The notes under the pieces were generated by a model that was not told the DNA's origin, made no database searches, and was given only the letters and a program-made list of their open reading frames with translations. Position numbers and translations under genes: made by a program. A DNA stretch of 6,567 nt, from assembly GCA_947440895.1 (NCBI GenBank), contig CANETO010000117.1, positions 1 through 6,567 of the forward strand, given 5' to 3'. Shown in pieces: positions 1-6,567 of the stretch; positions within the stretch are counted from its first letter, which is position 1; each line of letters opens with the position of its first letter. The DNA is from Planctomycetaceae bacterium. Its GTDB lineage: Bacteria > Planctomycetota > Planctomycetia > Pirellulales > UBA1268.

Positions 1-1621
1 CGACGCAGGCGTCGATCGGCACCCTTGTCTGCACGAGCGTGTCCCGATCGCGGAGCGTGACGGTCTGGTCGGTGAGCGTCTGTCCGTCGATCGTGAGGCA
101 CCAGGGCGTGCCCGCCTCGTCCTGACGGGCATATCGCCGGCCGACCGAGCCCTTCTCGTCATACATGCAGGGCATGTGGGCCTTGAGCCGGCGATAGAGA
201 TCGATCGCCACCTCCGGCATGCCGTCCTTCTTCACCAGCGGCAGGATCGCCGCCTTGAGCGGCGCCAGCCGGGGATGCAGTTTGAGCACGGTGCGACTGC
301 GGGGCTTGCCATCCTCGTCGGGCACCTCGTCCTCGTGGTAGGCGTCGCAGAGAAACGCCAGCACGGCCCGGTCGGCCCCGGCCGATGGCTCGATCACGTG
401 CGGCACGTAGCGTTCCCGCGTCGCGTCGTCGAAGTAGCTGAGGTCTTTGCCGCTGCCCCGGTGCCGTGGCTTGCCGTCGGGGCCCGTCTCCACGACCAAC
501 TGCCCATCCTTGCGGACGAGTTTGCCCTCCATGTGGCTGCGGAGGTCGAAGTCGCCACGGTGGGCGATCCCTTCCAGTTCACCGAACTCGCCCTCCGCCA
601 GAAAGGGAAAGGCATATTCGATGTCGGCGGTGCCGACTGAATAGTGGGAGAGTTCATCGGCATCGTGCTCCCGGAGCTGGAGCTTGCCGGCGGTGAGGCC
701 GAGGCTGAGATACCAGTTCCAGCGCCGGTCGCGCCAAAAGCGGTACCAGGCGGCGGAGTCGGCCGGCTTGCAGAAGAACTCGATCTCCATCTGCTCGAAC
801 TCACGTGACCGGAAGGTGAAGTTTCGCGGGGTGATCTCGTTGCGGAAGCTCTTGCCGATCTGGGCGATGCCGAAGGGCACGCTGACCCGCGACGTGTCGA
901 GCACGTTCTTGAAGTTCATGAAGATGCCCTGCGCCGTCTCCGGCCGCAGGAAGGCGCGGTCGTCGTCGTTGCCGGCGAGGGCTCCGATCCGCGTCTCGAA
1001 CATCAGGTTGAACTCGCGTGGCTCGGTGAGCGTGCCGGGCTCGCTGGCATCGGGACCGAGCGCCCCGGCAAGCGCGATCGAGCCGTCCGCCACACTGGCC
1101 GCCAGCGGCACGAGAGCCCCTTCCCACTCGATCTCGTCCACCTGTTTGGCCCGCAGGCCGAAGAATTTCTGGGCCTTCTGCACGGTGTGCGGCGCGGCCT
1201 CCTCGCCCGACTGGTCGGTGACGACAAACACCTTCTTGCCGCGATGGCTCGCCCAGCGGCCGTTGAGGTGGTCGTAGCGGTAACGGCGTTTCGATTCGCG
1301 GCAGTCGATCATCCAATCGTGGAACAGGTCGAAGTGGCCGGAACACTTCCAGACCTGCGGATGCATGATGATCGTGCAGTCGAGGCCGGTCATCTCGTAA
1401 GGCGTCGGGGCACCCGGGAGCGTGGACAGTTCGTCGTGGCCTGCGACCATGTCGTGCCACCAGCTCTCCTTCAGGTTGCGTTTGAGCGCGACACCAAGCG
1501 GGCCGTAGTCCCAGAAGCCGTTCAAGCCGCCGTAGATCTCGCTCGACTGAAAGATGAAACCGCGTCGCTTGGCCAGCGACACGATCCGGTCCATCCGCGA
1601 CTGATCGTTTTGTTTTTCCAT
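1..1621 (-). CDS. glyS: Glycyl-tRNA synthetase, class II single-chain type (3' end outside window)
   Basis: It charges tRNA-Gly with glycine in the cytoplasm, using ATP. The 540 visible residues match the homodimeric (alpha2) GlyRS family, not the alpha/beta heterotetramer. The N-terminus holds GFIFQSSEIYGG and WDYGPLG (about 21-43). FLRPETAQGIFMNFKN is at 224-239, and class II motif 2 follows from about 258 (SFRNEITPRNFTFRSREFEQ). Motif 3 is EPSAGADRAVLAFL with R418. The C-terminal anticodon-binding domain runs from about 447 and contains YDEKGSVGRRYARQDE (487-502). By family length only a few residues are missing beyond the left edge. The ATG at 1621 places MDRIVSLAKRRGF where family proteins begin. 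The frame stays open upstream but has no better start, and no clear Shine-Dalgarno sequence precedes it. It lies 107 bases downstream of comB on the same strand and could be co-transcribed. A weak TGGACC/TACACT pair (18-base spacer) at 1697-1726 on the minus strand is a possible promoter of its own. Confidence 0.96.
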   Translation of the reverse strand, partial: MEKQNDQSRMDRIVSLAKRRGFIFQSSEIYGGLNGFWDYGPLGVALKRNLKESWWHDMVAGHDELSTLPGAPTPYEMTGLDCTIIMHPQVWKCSGHFDLFHDWMIDCRESKRRYRYDHLNGRWASHRGKKVFVVTDQSGEEAAPHTVQKAQKFFGLRAKQVDEIEWEGALVPLAASVADGSIALAGALGPDASEPGTLTEPREFNLMFETRIGALAGNDDDRAFLRPETAQGIFMNFKNVLDTSRVSVPFGIAQIGKSFRNEITPRNFTFRSREFEQMEIEFFCKPADSAAWYRFWRDRRWNWYLSLGLTAGKLQLREHDADELSHYSVGTADIEYAFPFLAEGEFGELEGIAHRGDFDLRSHMEGKLVRKDGQLVVETGPDGKPRHRGSGKDLSYFDDATRERYVPHVIEPSAGADRAVLAFLCDAYHEDEVPDEDGKPRSRTVLKLHPRLAPLKAAILPLVKKDGMPEVAIDLYRRLKAHMPCMYDEKGSVGRRYARQDEAGTPWCLTIDGQTLTDQTVTLRDRDTLVQTRVPIDACV

Positions 1622-1660
1622 GAAGGCGTGGGCTCGCAGAGGGACGATCCGGGGTCGCCG

Positions 1661-1677
1661 GCCGGAAGGGTTCCGGC
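1661..1677. other. Perfect hairpin in the comB-glyS gap
   Basis: GCCGGAA and TTCCGGC form a perfect 7-bp stem around a 3-base loop. It lies 39 bases before the glyS start and 51 bases after the comB stop. No T-run follows on the minus strand, so it is not a classical intrinsic terminator. It could be an intercistronic stability or attenuation element, or incidental in GC-rich DNA. The rest of the 1622-1728 gap shows only a weak promoter-like pair just after the comB stop. Confidence 0.4.
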
Positions 1678-1728
1678 GCGTTCGCCCGAGCGAAGGAGTG
1701 TAGTAAGCCCGCCGAGCCGCGGTCCACC

Positions 1729-2550
1729 TCAGGCGTGATCGGCGGCGTCAGGGAGCAGCCAGCCTGCTTCGGCGTCCTCAGGCCCGCGGGCACGGGCGAG
1801 CCGAGGCACTACCGGCAGGCTGTCGATGGCGGCGGCGGCCGGCAGGTCGGCCTGCATGCCGAGTTCGATCAGATTGCGGCCACCCAGTGACAAGGCAAAT
1901 GCGGCGGCGATCACCAGGCTGGCATCGGCGTCGGCCGCCGTCGCCAGCACGCCACGAAACGCTTCCCGGGCGACCATGGCGGAGGCGTCGAGCATGTCGC
2001 GATCGCTGCCGGGCTGGCGGCTCGCCGCGTCGAGGATGCCGCCGGCGGCAAGGATATCCTCCTCTGTGACCTGCCCATCCGTGCCGGCACAGACAAGATG
2101 GATGTCGGGCGCGCCGTGCACCATGGCGAGCGACCGGGCCCGCGCCGCCACAGCCGTGCGGTTCACAATACCGCCGATGAGCACCTCGGCGGCACGCCCA
2201 CAGGCATCGAGGGCGGCGGTGCCGTTGGTCGTCGTGATCACGATGTGTCGACCGGCCACTCTGGCTGGGACATATTCGAGCGGGGAGTTGCCGAGGTCGA
2301 AGCCGTCGATCCGCAGGCCACCGCGTTCGCCCCCCAAGAGCATCGTGGAGTCGGGCCCGCCACTGGCCGCCAGAGCCCGTGCCGCCTCGACCGTCAGCAC
2401 CGGCCGGACACCGGCCGCCCCGTGGGCCAGAGCCGAAATGATCGTGGTCGAGGCCCGCAGGACGTCGATCACGACCACGATCCCTCCCGCGACCGCCCCC
2501 GGCGGGATACGATGAAAGAGATCGTGACAGTGCCAGTGCAACGGATGCAT
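1729..2550 (-). CDS. comB: ComB-family 2-phosphosulfolactate phosphatase
   Basis: Family members hydrolyse 2-phosphosulfolactate to sulfolactate and phosphate, a Mg-dependent step known from coenzyme M and sulfolactate synthesis. The 273-residue protein carries the family's conserved blocks in order: VVVIDVLRASTTIISALAHGA (about 25-45), LLGGERGGLRIDGFDLGNSPLEY (71-93), ITTTNGTAAL (105-114), AGTDGQVTEEDILAAGGI (155-172) and SLGGRNLIELGMQADL (221-236). The ATG at 2550 is preferred: it puts 24 residues before VVVIDVLRA, as in relatives, and avoids overlap with ubiE. An in-frame ATG at 2583 would add 11 residues and overlap the ubiE 5' end. No ComA-like synthase, dehydrogenase or decarboxylase lies nearby, so the family assignment is firm but the physiological substrate in this organism is not. 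It is head to head with ubiE and upstream of glyS. Confidence 0.9.
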   Translation of the reverse strand: MHPLHWHCHDLFHRIPPGAVAGGIVVVIDVLRASTTIISALAHGAAGVRPVLTVEAARALAASGGPDSTMLLGGERGGLRIDGFDLGNSPLEYVPARVAGRHIVITTTNGTAALDACGRAAEVLIGGIVNRTAVAARARSLAMVHGAPDIHLVCAGTDGQVTEEDILAAGGILDAASRQPGSDRDMLDASAMVAREAFRGVLATAADADASLVIAAAFALSLGGRNLIELGMQADLPAAAAIDSLPVVPRLARARGPEDAEAGWLLPDAADHA

Positions 2551-2560
2551 CGAACGTTTC

Positions 2561-2565
2561 AGGAG
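2561..2565 (+). promoter_or_regulatory. Ribosome binding site deciding the ubiE start
   Basis: AGGAG lies five bases before the GTG at 2571, a normal spacing. The earlier in-frame GTG at 2565 overlaps this motif and would leave no space. The site sits in the roughly 20-base gap between the divergent comB and ubiE starts. Confidence 0.6.
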
Positions 2566-2570
2566 TGCGC

Positions 2571-3338
2571 GTGACCAACCCATCGCCGGCCACCATAGAA
2601 CAAGCCCCGGGCGATGTCGACAAGGGCGGTGCCGTCGACAAAAGTGGGAACCGGGTTCGAGGCATGTTCGCCGAGATCGCCCCCCGGTATGACCTCGTCA
2701 ACCGGATGCTCTCCGGCGGCATCGACGTCTGGTGGCGGCACATCACGGTCTCCCGCGCGGCGGCACCCCGGACCGGAGCGATGCTCGATGTCTGCACCGG
2801 CACCGGCGACCTGGCACTGGCCTACCGGGCAAAGTGCGGGCCCGATGTCCGCGTGGTCGCGTCCGACTTCTGCCGCCCGATGCTCGACCGCGGCATCGAA
2901 AAGTCGGCGAAGACGGGGGCGGCGATTGAGTGGGTGGAGGCCGACGCGATGGCCCTCCCCTTCCCTGACGCGACGTTCGACCTGGTGACCGTGGCCTTTG
3001 GACTTCGCAACATCGCCGACACCTCGCGCGGCCTCACCGAGATGGCCCGGGTCTGCAAGCCCGGCGGCAGGCTGGCGATCCTCGAATTCTCGCTGCCCAA
3101 GAATGTGATCATCCGGAATGCGTACCTCTGGTACTTTCGTCGCGTGCTTCCCTTCATTGGCAACACCGTCGCCCGCAACCGCTCCGATGCCTACACCTAC
3201 CTGAACCAGAGCGTCGAGGCGTTTCCGTCGGGACAGGCTCTGGCGTCGCTCGTTCGAGCCGCCGGCTTCGACAGGGTCGAGATGGTGCCGCTTACGTTTG
3301 GAATCGCCACGCTCTCCATCGCCACCCGCGCCTCGTGA
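2571..3338 (+). CDS. ubiE: UbiE/MenG demethylmenaquinone C-methyltransferase
   Basis: This SAM-dependent enzyme performs the last step of menaquinone synthesis, methylating demethylmenaquinone on the ring. The protein has 255 residues, close to the usual 230-260. GMFAEIAPRYDLVNRMLSGG and the following IDVWWR (about 31-56) match the first UbiE signature. The SAM-binding motif I is LDVCTGTGD (72-80), with the acidic ASD about 20 residues later. FGLRNI is at 143-148, and RVCKPGGRLAILEFS (160-174) matches the second UbiE signature. GTG at 2571 is chosen because AGGAG is spaced correctly before it; GTG at 2565 is the alternative. The roughly 30 residues before GMFAEIAPRYD are poorly conserved and may be flexible. 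It opens a plus-strand set with ubiX, ubiA and mqnE, and its TGA overlaps the ubiX GTG. Because MqnE is encoded alongside, the substrate is inferred to be demethylmenaquinone, not a ubiquinone precursor. Confidence 0.95.
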   Translation: MTNPSPATIEQAPGDVDKGGAVDKSGNRVRGMFAEIAPRYDLVNRMLSGGIDVWWRHITVSRAAAPRTGAMLDVCTGTGDLALAYRAKCGPDVRVVASDFCRPMLDRGIEKSAKTGAAIEWVEADAMALPFPDATFDLVTVAFGLRNIADTSRGLTEMARVCKPGGRLAILEFSLPKNVIIRNAYLWYFRRVLPFIGNTVARNRSDAYTYLNQSVEAFPSGQALASLVRAAGFDRVEMVPLTFGIATLSIATRAS

Positions 3339-3982
3339 AAGTCGCCATGTCCGCCGGCCAGCAGTCATCTCAATCACCGCTCGTGCTGGGCATCACCGGC
3401 GCTTCCGGTGCCGCGTATGCCGTGAGGTTGCTCGAAGTGTTGCTCGAGGCGGGGCGGAACGTGCACCTCTCGATCAGCCCGTCGGGCCAGGCGGTGATCG
3501 GTGAGGAGTTGGGCCTCCGCATCGATCTCGACCGGTTCGAACCGGAGACGCTGCTCGGCAAGGCGTCGCCGGCGCTCGGGCGGCTCGATCGTCTCACCTA
3601 CTACCACCACAAGAACCTGATGGCTCCGATTGCCAGTGGCTCGTTTCTGACAGCGGGCATGGTGATCTGCCCGTGCAGCGGCAGCACGCTCTCGGCCGTG
3701 GCCCACTCGATGGGAGAAAACCTCATCCACCGGGCGGCCGAGGTGCATCTCAAGGAACGACGGAAGCTGGTTGTCGTGCCCCGTGAGACGCCGCTCTCGC
3801 TGCCACAACTGAAGAACATGCAGGCGATCCACGAGGCGGGCGCGGTCGTGCTCCCTGCCTCGCCGGGCTTTTACCACGGGGCCACGACCGTCGCCGACCT
3901 CGTCGACTTCGTGGTGGCGCGAATCTGCGACCAACTCGGCGTGACCAACACACTGGTGCGACGTTGGGGGGAGGCCACCTGA
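3335..3982 (+). CDS. ubiX: UbiX-type flavin prenyltransferase
   Basis: It joins a dimethylallyl group to FMN, producing the prenylated FMN cofactor of UbiD-type decarboxylases. The 215-residue flavoprotein has the N-terminal nucleotide loop LGITGASGAAYAVRLLEVL (18-36), the PIASGSF loop (98-104) and the CPCSGSTLSAVAHSMGENLI segment (112-131). HRAAEVHLKERRKLVVVPRE continues at 132-151 and PASPGFYHG at 174-182, all family hallmarks that include the active-site Arg-Glu pair (R150, E151). The GTG at 3335 forms a GTGA overlap with the ubiE stop. An ATG at 3347, giving 211 residues, is equally possible, and neither has a strong Shine-Dalgarno sequence. In the futalosine pathway UbiX/UbiD-like proteins are assigned to decarboxylation of the prenylated dihydroxynaphthoate. 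No UbiD-like gene is present here. Confidence 0.95.
   Translation: MKVAMSAGQQSSQSPLVLGITGASGAAYAVRLLEVLLEAGRNVHLSISPSGQAVIGEELGLRIDLDRFEPETLLGKASPALGRLDRLTYYHHKNLMAPIASGSFLTAGMVICPCSGSTLSAVAHSMGENLIHRAAEVHLKERRKLVVVPRETPLSLPQLKNMQAIHEAGAVVLPASPGFYHGATTVADLVDFVVARICDQLGVTNTLVRRWGEAT
3969..3974 (+). promoter_or_regulatory. Strong ribosome binding site for ubiA
   Basis: GGGAGG lies inside the last codons of ubiX, seven bases before the ATG at 3982. It favours that ATG over the in-frame TTG at 3964, which would sit upstream of the motif. Confidence 0.75.
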
Positions 3983-4899
3983 TGGCCGCTTCTCTCCGGA
4001 CCTATCTGGAACTGGTGCGGTTCAGCCACACGATCTTCGCGCTGCCGTTCGTGATCATGGCGGTGCTGATCGCGATTGCGTTTGGCAACAGCCCCGCCAG
4101 TGCGGCGGGAACGGCGCCGCTGACCTGGCTCAAGTCCCTCGTCGGCATCCTCATCTGCATGGTGACGGCCCGGACGGCGGCAATGGCCTTCAACAGGCTG
4201 GTCGACCGCACGATCGACGCGGCCAATCCGCGGACCGCGTCGCGTCACCTACCGCGGGGCGACGTCGGCGTCGCGGAGGTCATGGGCCTGATCGCGGTGT
4301 CGTGTGGCGGCTTCGTGGCAGGCACGCTGCTCTTCCTCCCCAACTGGCTGCCGCTCACGCTCTCCGTGCCGGTGCTCGCCTGGCTGCTGGGCTACAGCTA
4401 CGCCAAGCGGTTCACGATGCTGGCCCACGTCTGGCTGGGAGTGGCGCTCGGATTCGCCCCGGTAGCGGCGTGGATCGCGCTGCGGGGCCAGGAGATCCTC
4501 CGCAATCCCGCAGACATCCTCCCCGCCGCCATCCTCGGCCTGGCGGTGGCCGTCTGGGTGGCAGGCTTCGACACCATCTACGCCTGCCAGGACGCCCAGT
4601 TTGACGCCGCCCACGGCCTGCAGAGCATCCCAGCCCGGCTGGGCGTGCCGCGGGCGCTCGGGCTCGCTGCTGGCCTGCATGGGCTCACGCTCGTGATTCT
4701 GGCTCTCCTGCCGATGGTCGTGCCGCAGTTGGGGCCGATCTACTGGCTGGCCCTGGTGGCGATCGCAGCCCTGCTTCTGTGGGAGCACTCGATCGTCCGC
4801 CCAGACGATCTGTCGCGGGTGAACGAGGCGTTTTTCAACGTCAACGCGATCATCGGCGTCGTCCTGCTGGCGGCGATCGCGGCCGATCTCTGGTGGTAA
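3982..4899 (+). CDS. ubiA: UbiA-family aromatic prenyltransferase, probably MqnP of menaquinone synthesis
   Basis: This integral membrane enzyme transfers a polyprenyl chain to an aromatic acid. The 305-residue protein has the two Asp-rich diphosphate-binding motifs. The first is NRLVDRTIDAANPRTASRHL (71-90), with D75 and D79. The second is DTIYACQDAQFDAAHGLQSI (197-216), with D197, D204 and D208. Hydrophobic stretches suited to membrane helices occur near 17-35, 52-70, 99-119, 127-140, 181-199, 226-248, 253-267 and 286-302. The start is ATG 3982: its A is also the last base of the ubiX TGA, and GGGAGG lies seven bases upstream. By sequence alone it would be called 4-hydroxybenzoate polyprenyltransferase. 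With mqnE downstream and ubiE upstream, its acceptor is more likely 1,4-dihydroxy-6-naphthoate, the MqnP role; this is inference from context. Confidence 0.94.
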   Translation: MAASLRTYLELVRFSHTIFALPFVIMAVLIAIAFGNSPASAAGTAPLTWLKSLVGILICMVTARTAAMAFNRLVDRTIDAANPRTASRHLPRGDVGVAEVMGLIAVSCGGFVAGTLLFLPNWLPLTLSVPVLAWLLGYSYAKRFTMLAHVWLGVALGFAPVAAWIALRGQEILRNPADILPAAILGLAVAVWVAGFDTIYACQDAQFDAAHGLQSIPARLGVPRALGLAAGLHGLTLVILALLPMVVPQLGPIYWLALVAIAALLLWEHSIVRPDDLSRVNEAFFNVNAIIGVVLLAAIAADLWW

Positions 4900-4949
4900 A
4901 AAGTCCCCTGACGCCGCCGTTGGGGGGCCACGCTCTCCCCCGATTTGGG

Positions 4950-4972
4950 CCGGTCTGTTGCGATCCGACCGG
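4950..4972. other. Inverted repeat in the ubiA-mqnE gap
   Basis: CCGGTC (4950-4955) and GACCGG (4967-4972) form a 6-bp stem with an 11-base loop. A second possible stem lies just upstream, G-run 4922-4927 with C-run 4937-4941. Neither is followed by a T-run. They may be leader structure for mqnE or a weak terminator after ubiA. Confidence 0.3.
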
Positions 4973-4986
4973 GGGTGCGGTTTAAG
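4958..4986 (+). promoter_or_regulatory. Possible sigma-70-type promoter for mqnE
   Basis: TTGCGA and TTTAAG each match four of six consensus bases and are separated by exactly 17 bases. The pair ends 50 bases before the mqnE start, in the only sizeable gap of the quinone gene set. It overlaps the 4950-4972 inverted repeat. The match is weak. Confidence 0.25.
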
Positions 4987-5025
4987 CTTTGTCGGCTTTG
5001 CTGCCCCAGAAACGTGGCCACACCG

Positions 5026-5030
5026 CAGGA
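5026..5030 (+). promoter_or_regulatory. Ribosome binding site fixing the mqnE start
   Basis: CAGGA, with AGGA at 5027-5030, lies six bases before the ATG at 5037. This supports that start over the in-frame TTG at 4989, which would add 16 residues not expected in the family. Confidence 0.6.
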
Positions 5031-5036
5031 ACACTC

Positions 5037-6167
<1,131 letters not shown>

Positions 6168-6185
6168 TGGATGCGTCGGGCGGTT

Positions 6186-6204
6186 CGGGGCTGCCCATGC
6201 CCCG
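6186..6204 (+). terminator. GC-rich hairpin just after mqnE, possible terminator
   Basis: CGGGGC and GCCCCG form a perfect 6-bp stem with a 7-base loop, starting 19 bases after the mqnE stop. There is no T-run, so intrinsic termination is uncertain. Position and stability make it the best candidate for the 3' end of the quinone transcript. Confidence 0.35.
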
Positions 6205-6216
6205 TCGCCGGACGTT

Positions 6217-6241
6217 CGCTACGGGCATCCTGCCCTTCGCT
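6217..6241. repeat. Palindromic repeat unit, copy 1
   Basis: This 25-base unit has the core GGGCA-TCC-TGCCC (6223-6235), a perfect 5-bp stem, flanked by CGCTAC on the left and TTCGCT on the right. A near-identical unit occurs at 6258-6280, differing by loss of one G and one C from the stem and a T-to-G change in the right flank. The paired stem changes suggest the dyad has been kept. Confidence 0.6.
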
Positions 6242-6248
6242 CACTCGA

Positions 6249-6288
6249 TGCTGACTGCGCTACGGCATCCTGCCTGCGCTTGTCAGCA
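6249..6288. repeat. Nested 40-base palindrome containing repeat copy 2
   Basis: Three stems nest around one centre. TGCTGAC (6249-6255) pairs with GTCAGCA (6282-6288), GCGC (6257-6260) with GCGC (6276-6279), and GGCA (6264-6267) with TGCC (6271-6274), leaving a TCC loop. The inner 6258-6280 part is the second copy of the unit at 6217-6241. The outer 7-bp stem is specific to this copy. It could act as a transcript end or stability structure, or be a REP-like or miniature mobile repeat. Confidence 0.6.
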
Positions 6289-6300
6289 ACGCCGGCTCTT

Positions 6301-6317
6301 GGGGCCCGGTCAGCCCC
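6301..6317. other. GC-rich hairpin, second GGGGC/GCCCC dyad
   Basis: GGGGC (6301-6305) and GCCCC (6313-6317) form a 5-bp stem with a 7-base loop. It uses the same stem bases and loop length as the hairpin at 6186-6204, although the loop sequences differ. No T-run follows. Confidence 0.35.
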
Positions 6318-6341
6318 TCACGGGATCTGCATTCGAAACAG

Positions 6342-6371
6342 TTAACTCATAAGAGCTCCGGGTAGTAGAAT
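6342..6371 (+). promoter_or_regulatory. Possible sigma-70-type promoter for the PSCyt1 gene
   Basis: TTAACT matches four of six bases of the -35 consensus and TAGAAT matches five of six of the -10, with an 18-base spacer. It lies in the locally AT-richer part of the gap, 43 bases before the downstream ATG. The -35 overlaps the 6-base palindrome GTTAAC. Confidence 0.35.
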
Positions 6372-6414
6372 CCTCGGTGAAGCATGCGGATAAAGTGGGC
6401 CGAGGTGCGCGGCG

Positions 6415-6567
6415 ATGACACGTCTGACAAGGATGGGGGTTCAGCCCCGGCGACGGTGTCGTTGTGTTGCTGCCATCCTCTGTCTGCTGGCGGTGTGCGC
6501 ATCCGACGTGCGGGCCGGTGCTCCCCGACTGGCCTACGACCGGGATATCCGGCCGATCCTGGCAGAA
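6415..6567 (+). CDS. Secreted planctomycete cytochrome c (PSCyt1) domain protein, N-terminus only
   Basis: Only 51 codons are visible and the frame is open to the right edge. The start has an Arg-rich n-region (about 1-16), a hydrophobic core CVAAILCLLAVCA (17-29) and an AxA-like site at VRA-GA, together a convincing Sec signal peptide. The mature protein begins with LAYDRDIRPILAE. This matches the lead-in to the PSCyt1 domain, which normally continues into a CxxCH-type heme site just beyond this edge. In planctomycetes such proteins usually also carry DUF1549 and DUF1553 domains and total 700-1,000 residues, but none of that can be seen here. GAGGTG (6402-6407), seven bases before the ATG, is a good ribosome binding site. 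An in-frame ATG at 6433 would shorten the n-region. Function is unknown; an extracytoplasmic redox role is only suggested by the family. Confidence 0.8.
   Translation, partial: MTRLTRMGVQPRRRCRCVAAILCLLAVCASDVRAGAPRLAYDRDIRPILAE

Noticed and set aside
176..640. 154-codon plus-strand frame
   Set aside because: It is antisense to glyS, has no family features and depends on the high GC content to stay open.
1622..1728. T-box riboswitch before glyS
   Set aside because: The gap is only 107 bases and shows a single short hairpin, with no T-box consensus and no terminator-antiterminator pair.
1187..1738. 183-codon plus-strand frame running through the comB-glyS gap
   Set aside because: It is the antisense shadow of the glyS 5' region, with no recognisable domain or ribosome binding site.
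801..1793. 330-codon open frame on the minus strand ending at 801
   Set aside because: It lies one frame off glyS. Its translation is Arg/Pro-rich low-complexity sequence, while the overlapping glyS frame has every GlyRS motif.
1778..2803. 341-codon minus-strand frame across comB and the ubiE start
   Set aside because: It is out of frame with comB, very rich in Arg and Gly, and would run through two well-supported genes.
2559..3377. 272-codon minus-strand frame opposite ubiE
   Set aside because: It mirrors the ubiE codons, is charged low-complexity sequence and matches no family I recognise.
4249..5034. 261-codon minus-strand frame opposite ubiA
   Set aside because: It is rich in His, Arg and Gln, as expected from the antisense of hydrophobic membrane-helix codons. 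The sense strand carries both UbiA Asp motifs.
6168..6414. CRISPR-like array
   Set aside because: Only two imperfect units with a 16-base interval are present, and they are dyads of unequal length. This does not fit a repeat-spacer array.

Overview
The window looks like chromosomal DNA from a planctomycete. It is GC-rich with little intergenic space. The strongest taxonomic clue is the gene entering the right end: its signal peptide is followed by LAYDRDIRPILAE, the opening of the planctomycete-type cytochrome c (PSCyt1) domain. A menaquinone gene set of the futalosine type and a single-chain class II glycyl-tRNA synthetase fit this assignment. It is an inference from sequence features, not from a database search.

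Left third (1-2550, minus strand): glycyl-tRNA synthetase (glyS) starts at 1621 and runs off the left edge with only its extreme C-terminus missing. Upstream of it, in the same orientation, is a ComB-type 2-phosphosulfolactate phosphatase (1729-2550). The 107-base gap between them holds a perfect 7-bp hairpin.

Centre (2571-6167, plus strand): four genes for menaquinone synthesis follow: a UbiE/MenG methyltransferase, a UbiX flavin prenyltransferase, a UbiA-family prenyltransferase (probably MqnP) and the radical SAM aminofutalosine synthase MqnE. The first three overlap by 1-4 bases (GTGA and TGATG junctions) and should be translationally coupled. MqnE follows after 137 bases and may have its own promoter. 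MqnE makes aminofutalosine early in the pathway. The UbiA-like enzyme attaches the polyprenyl tail. UbiX supplies prenylated FMN to a UbiD-type decarboxylase, which is not in this window. UbiE carries out the final C-methylation. The remaining pathway genes (mqnA, B, C, D and the ubiD partner) must lie elsewhere. comB and ubiE are head to head with only about 20 bases between their likely starts, so at least one promoter must lie inside the neighbour's coding sequence.

Right end (6168-6567): a 247-base intergenic region is packed with dyad symmetries, including two related palindromic units with the core CGCTACGG(G)CATCCTGCC. One sits inside a 40-base nested hairpin. After it come a possible promoter and the first 51 codons of a secreted PSCyt1-type protein.

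I did not find a convincing undescribed system. All recognised genes belong to known families. The points most worth a second look are the palindrome-rich region after mqnE, the UbiX without a UbiD in this cluster, and the isolated comB facing the quinone genes.
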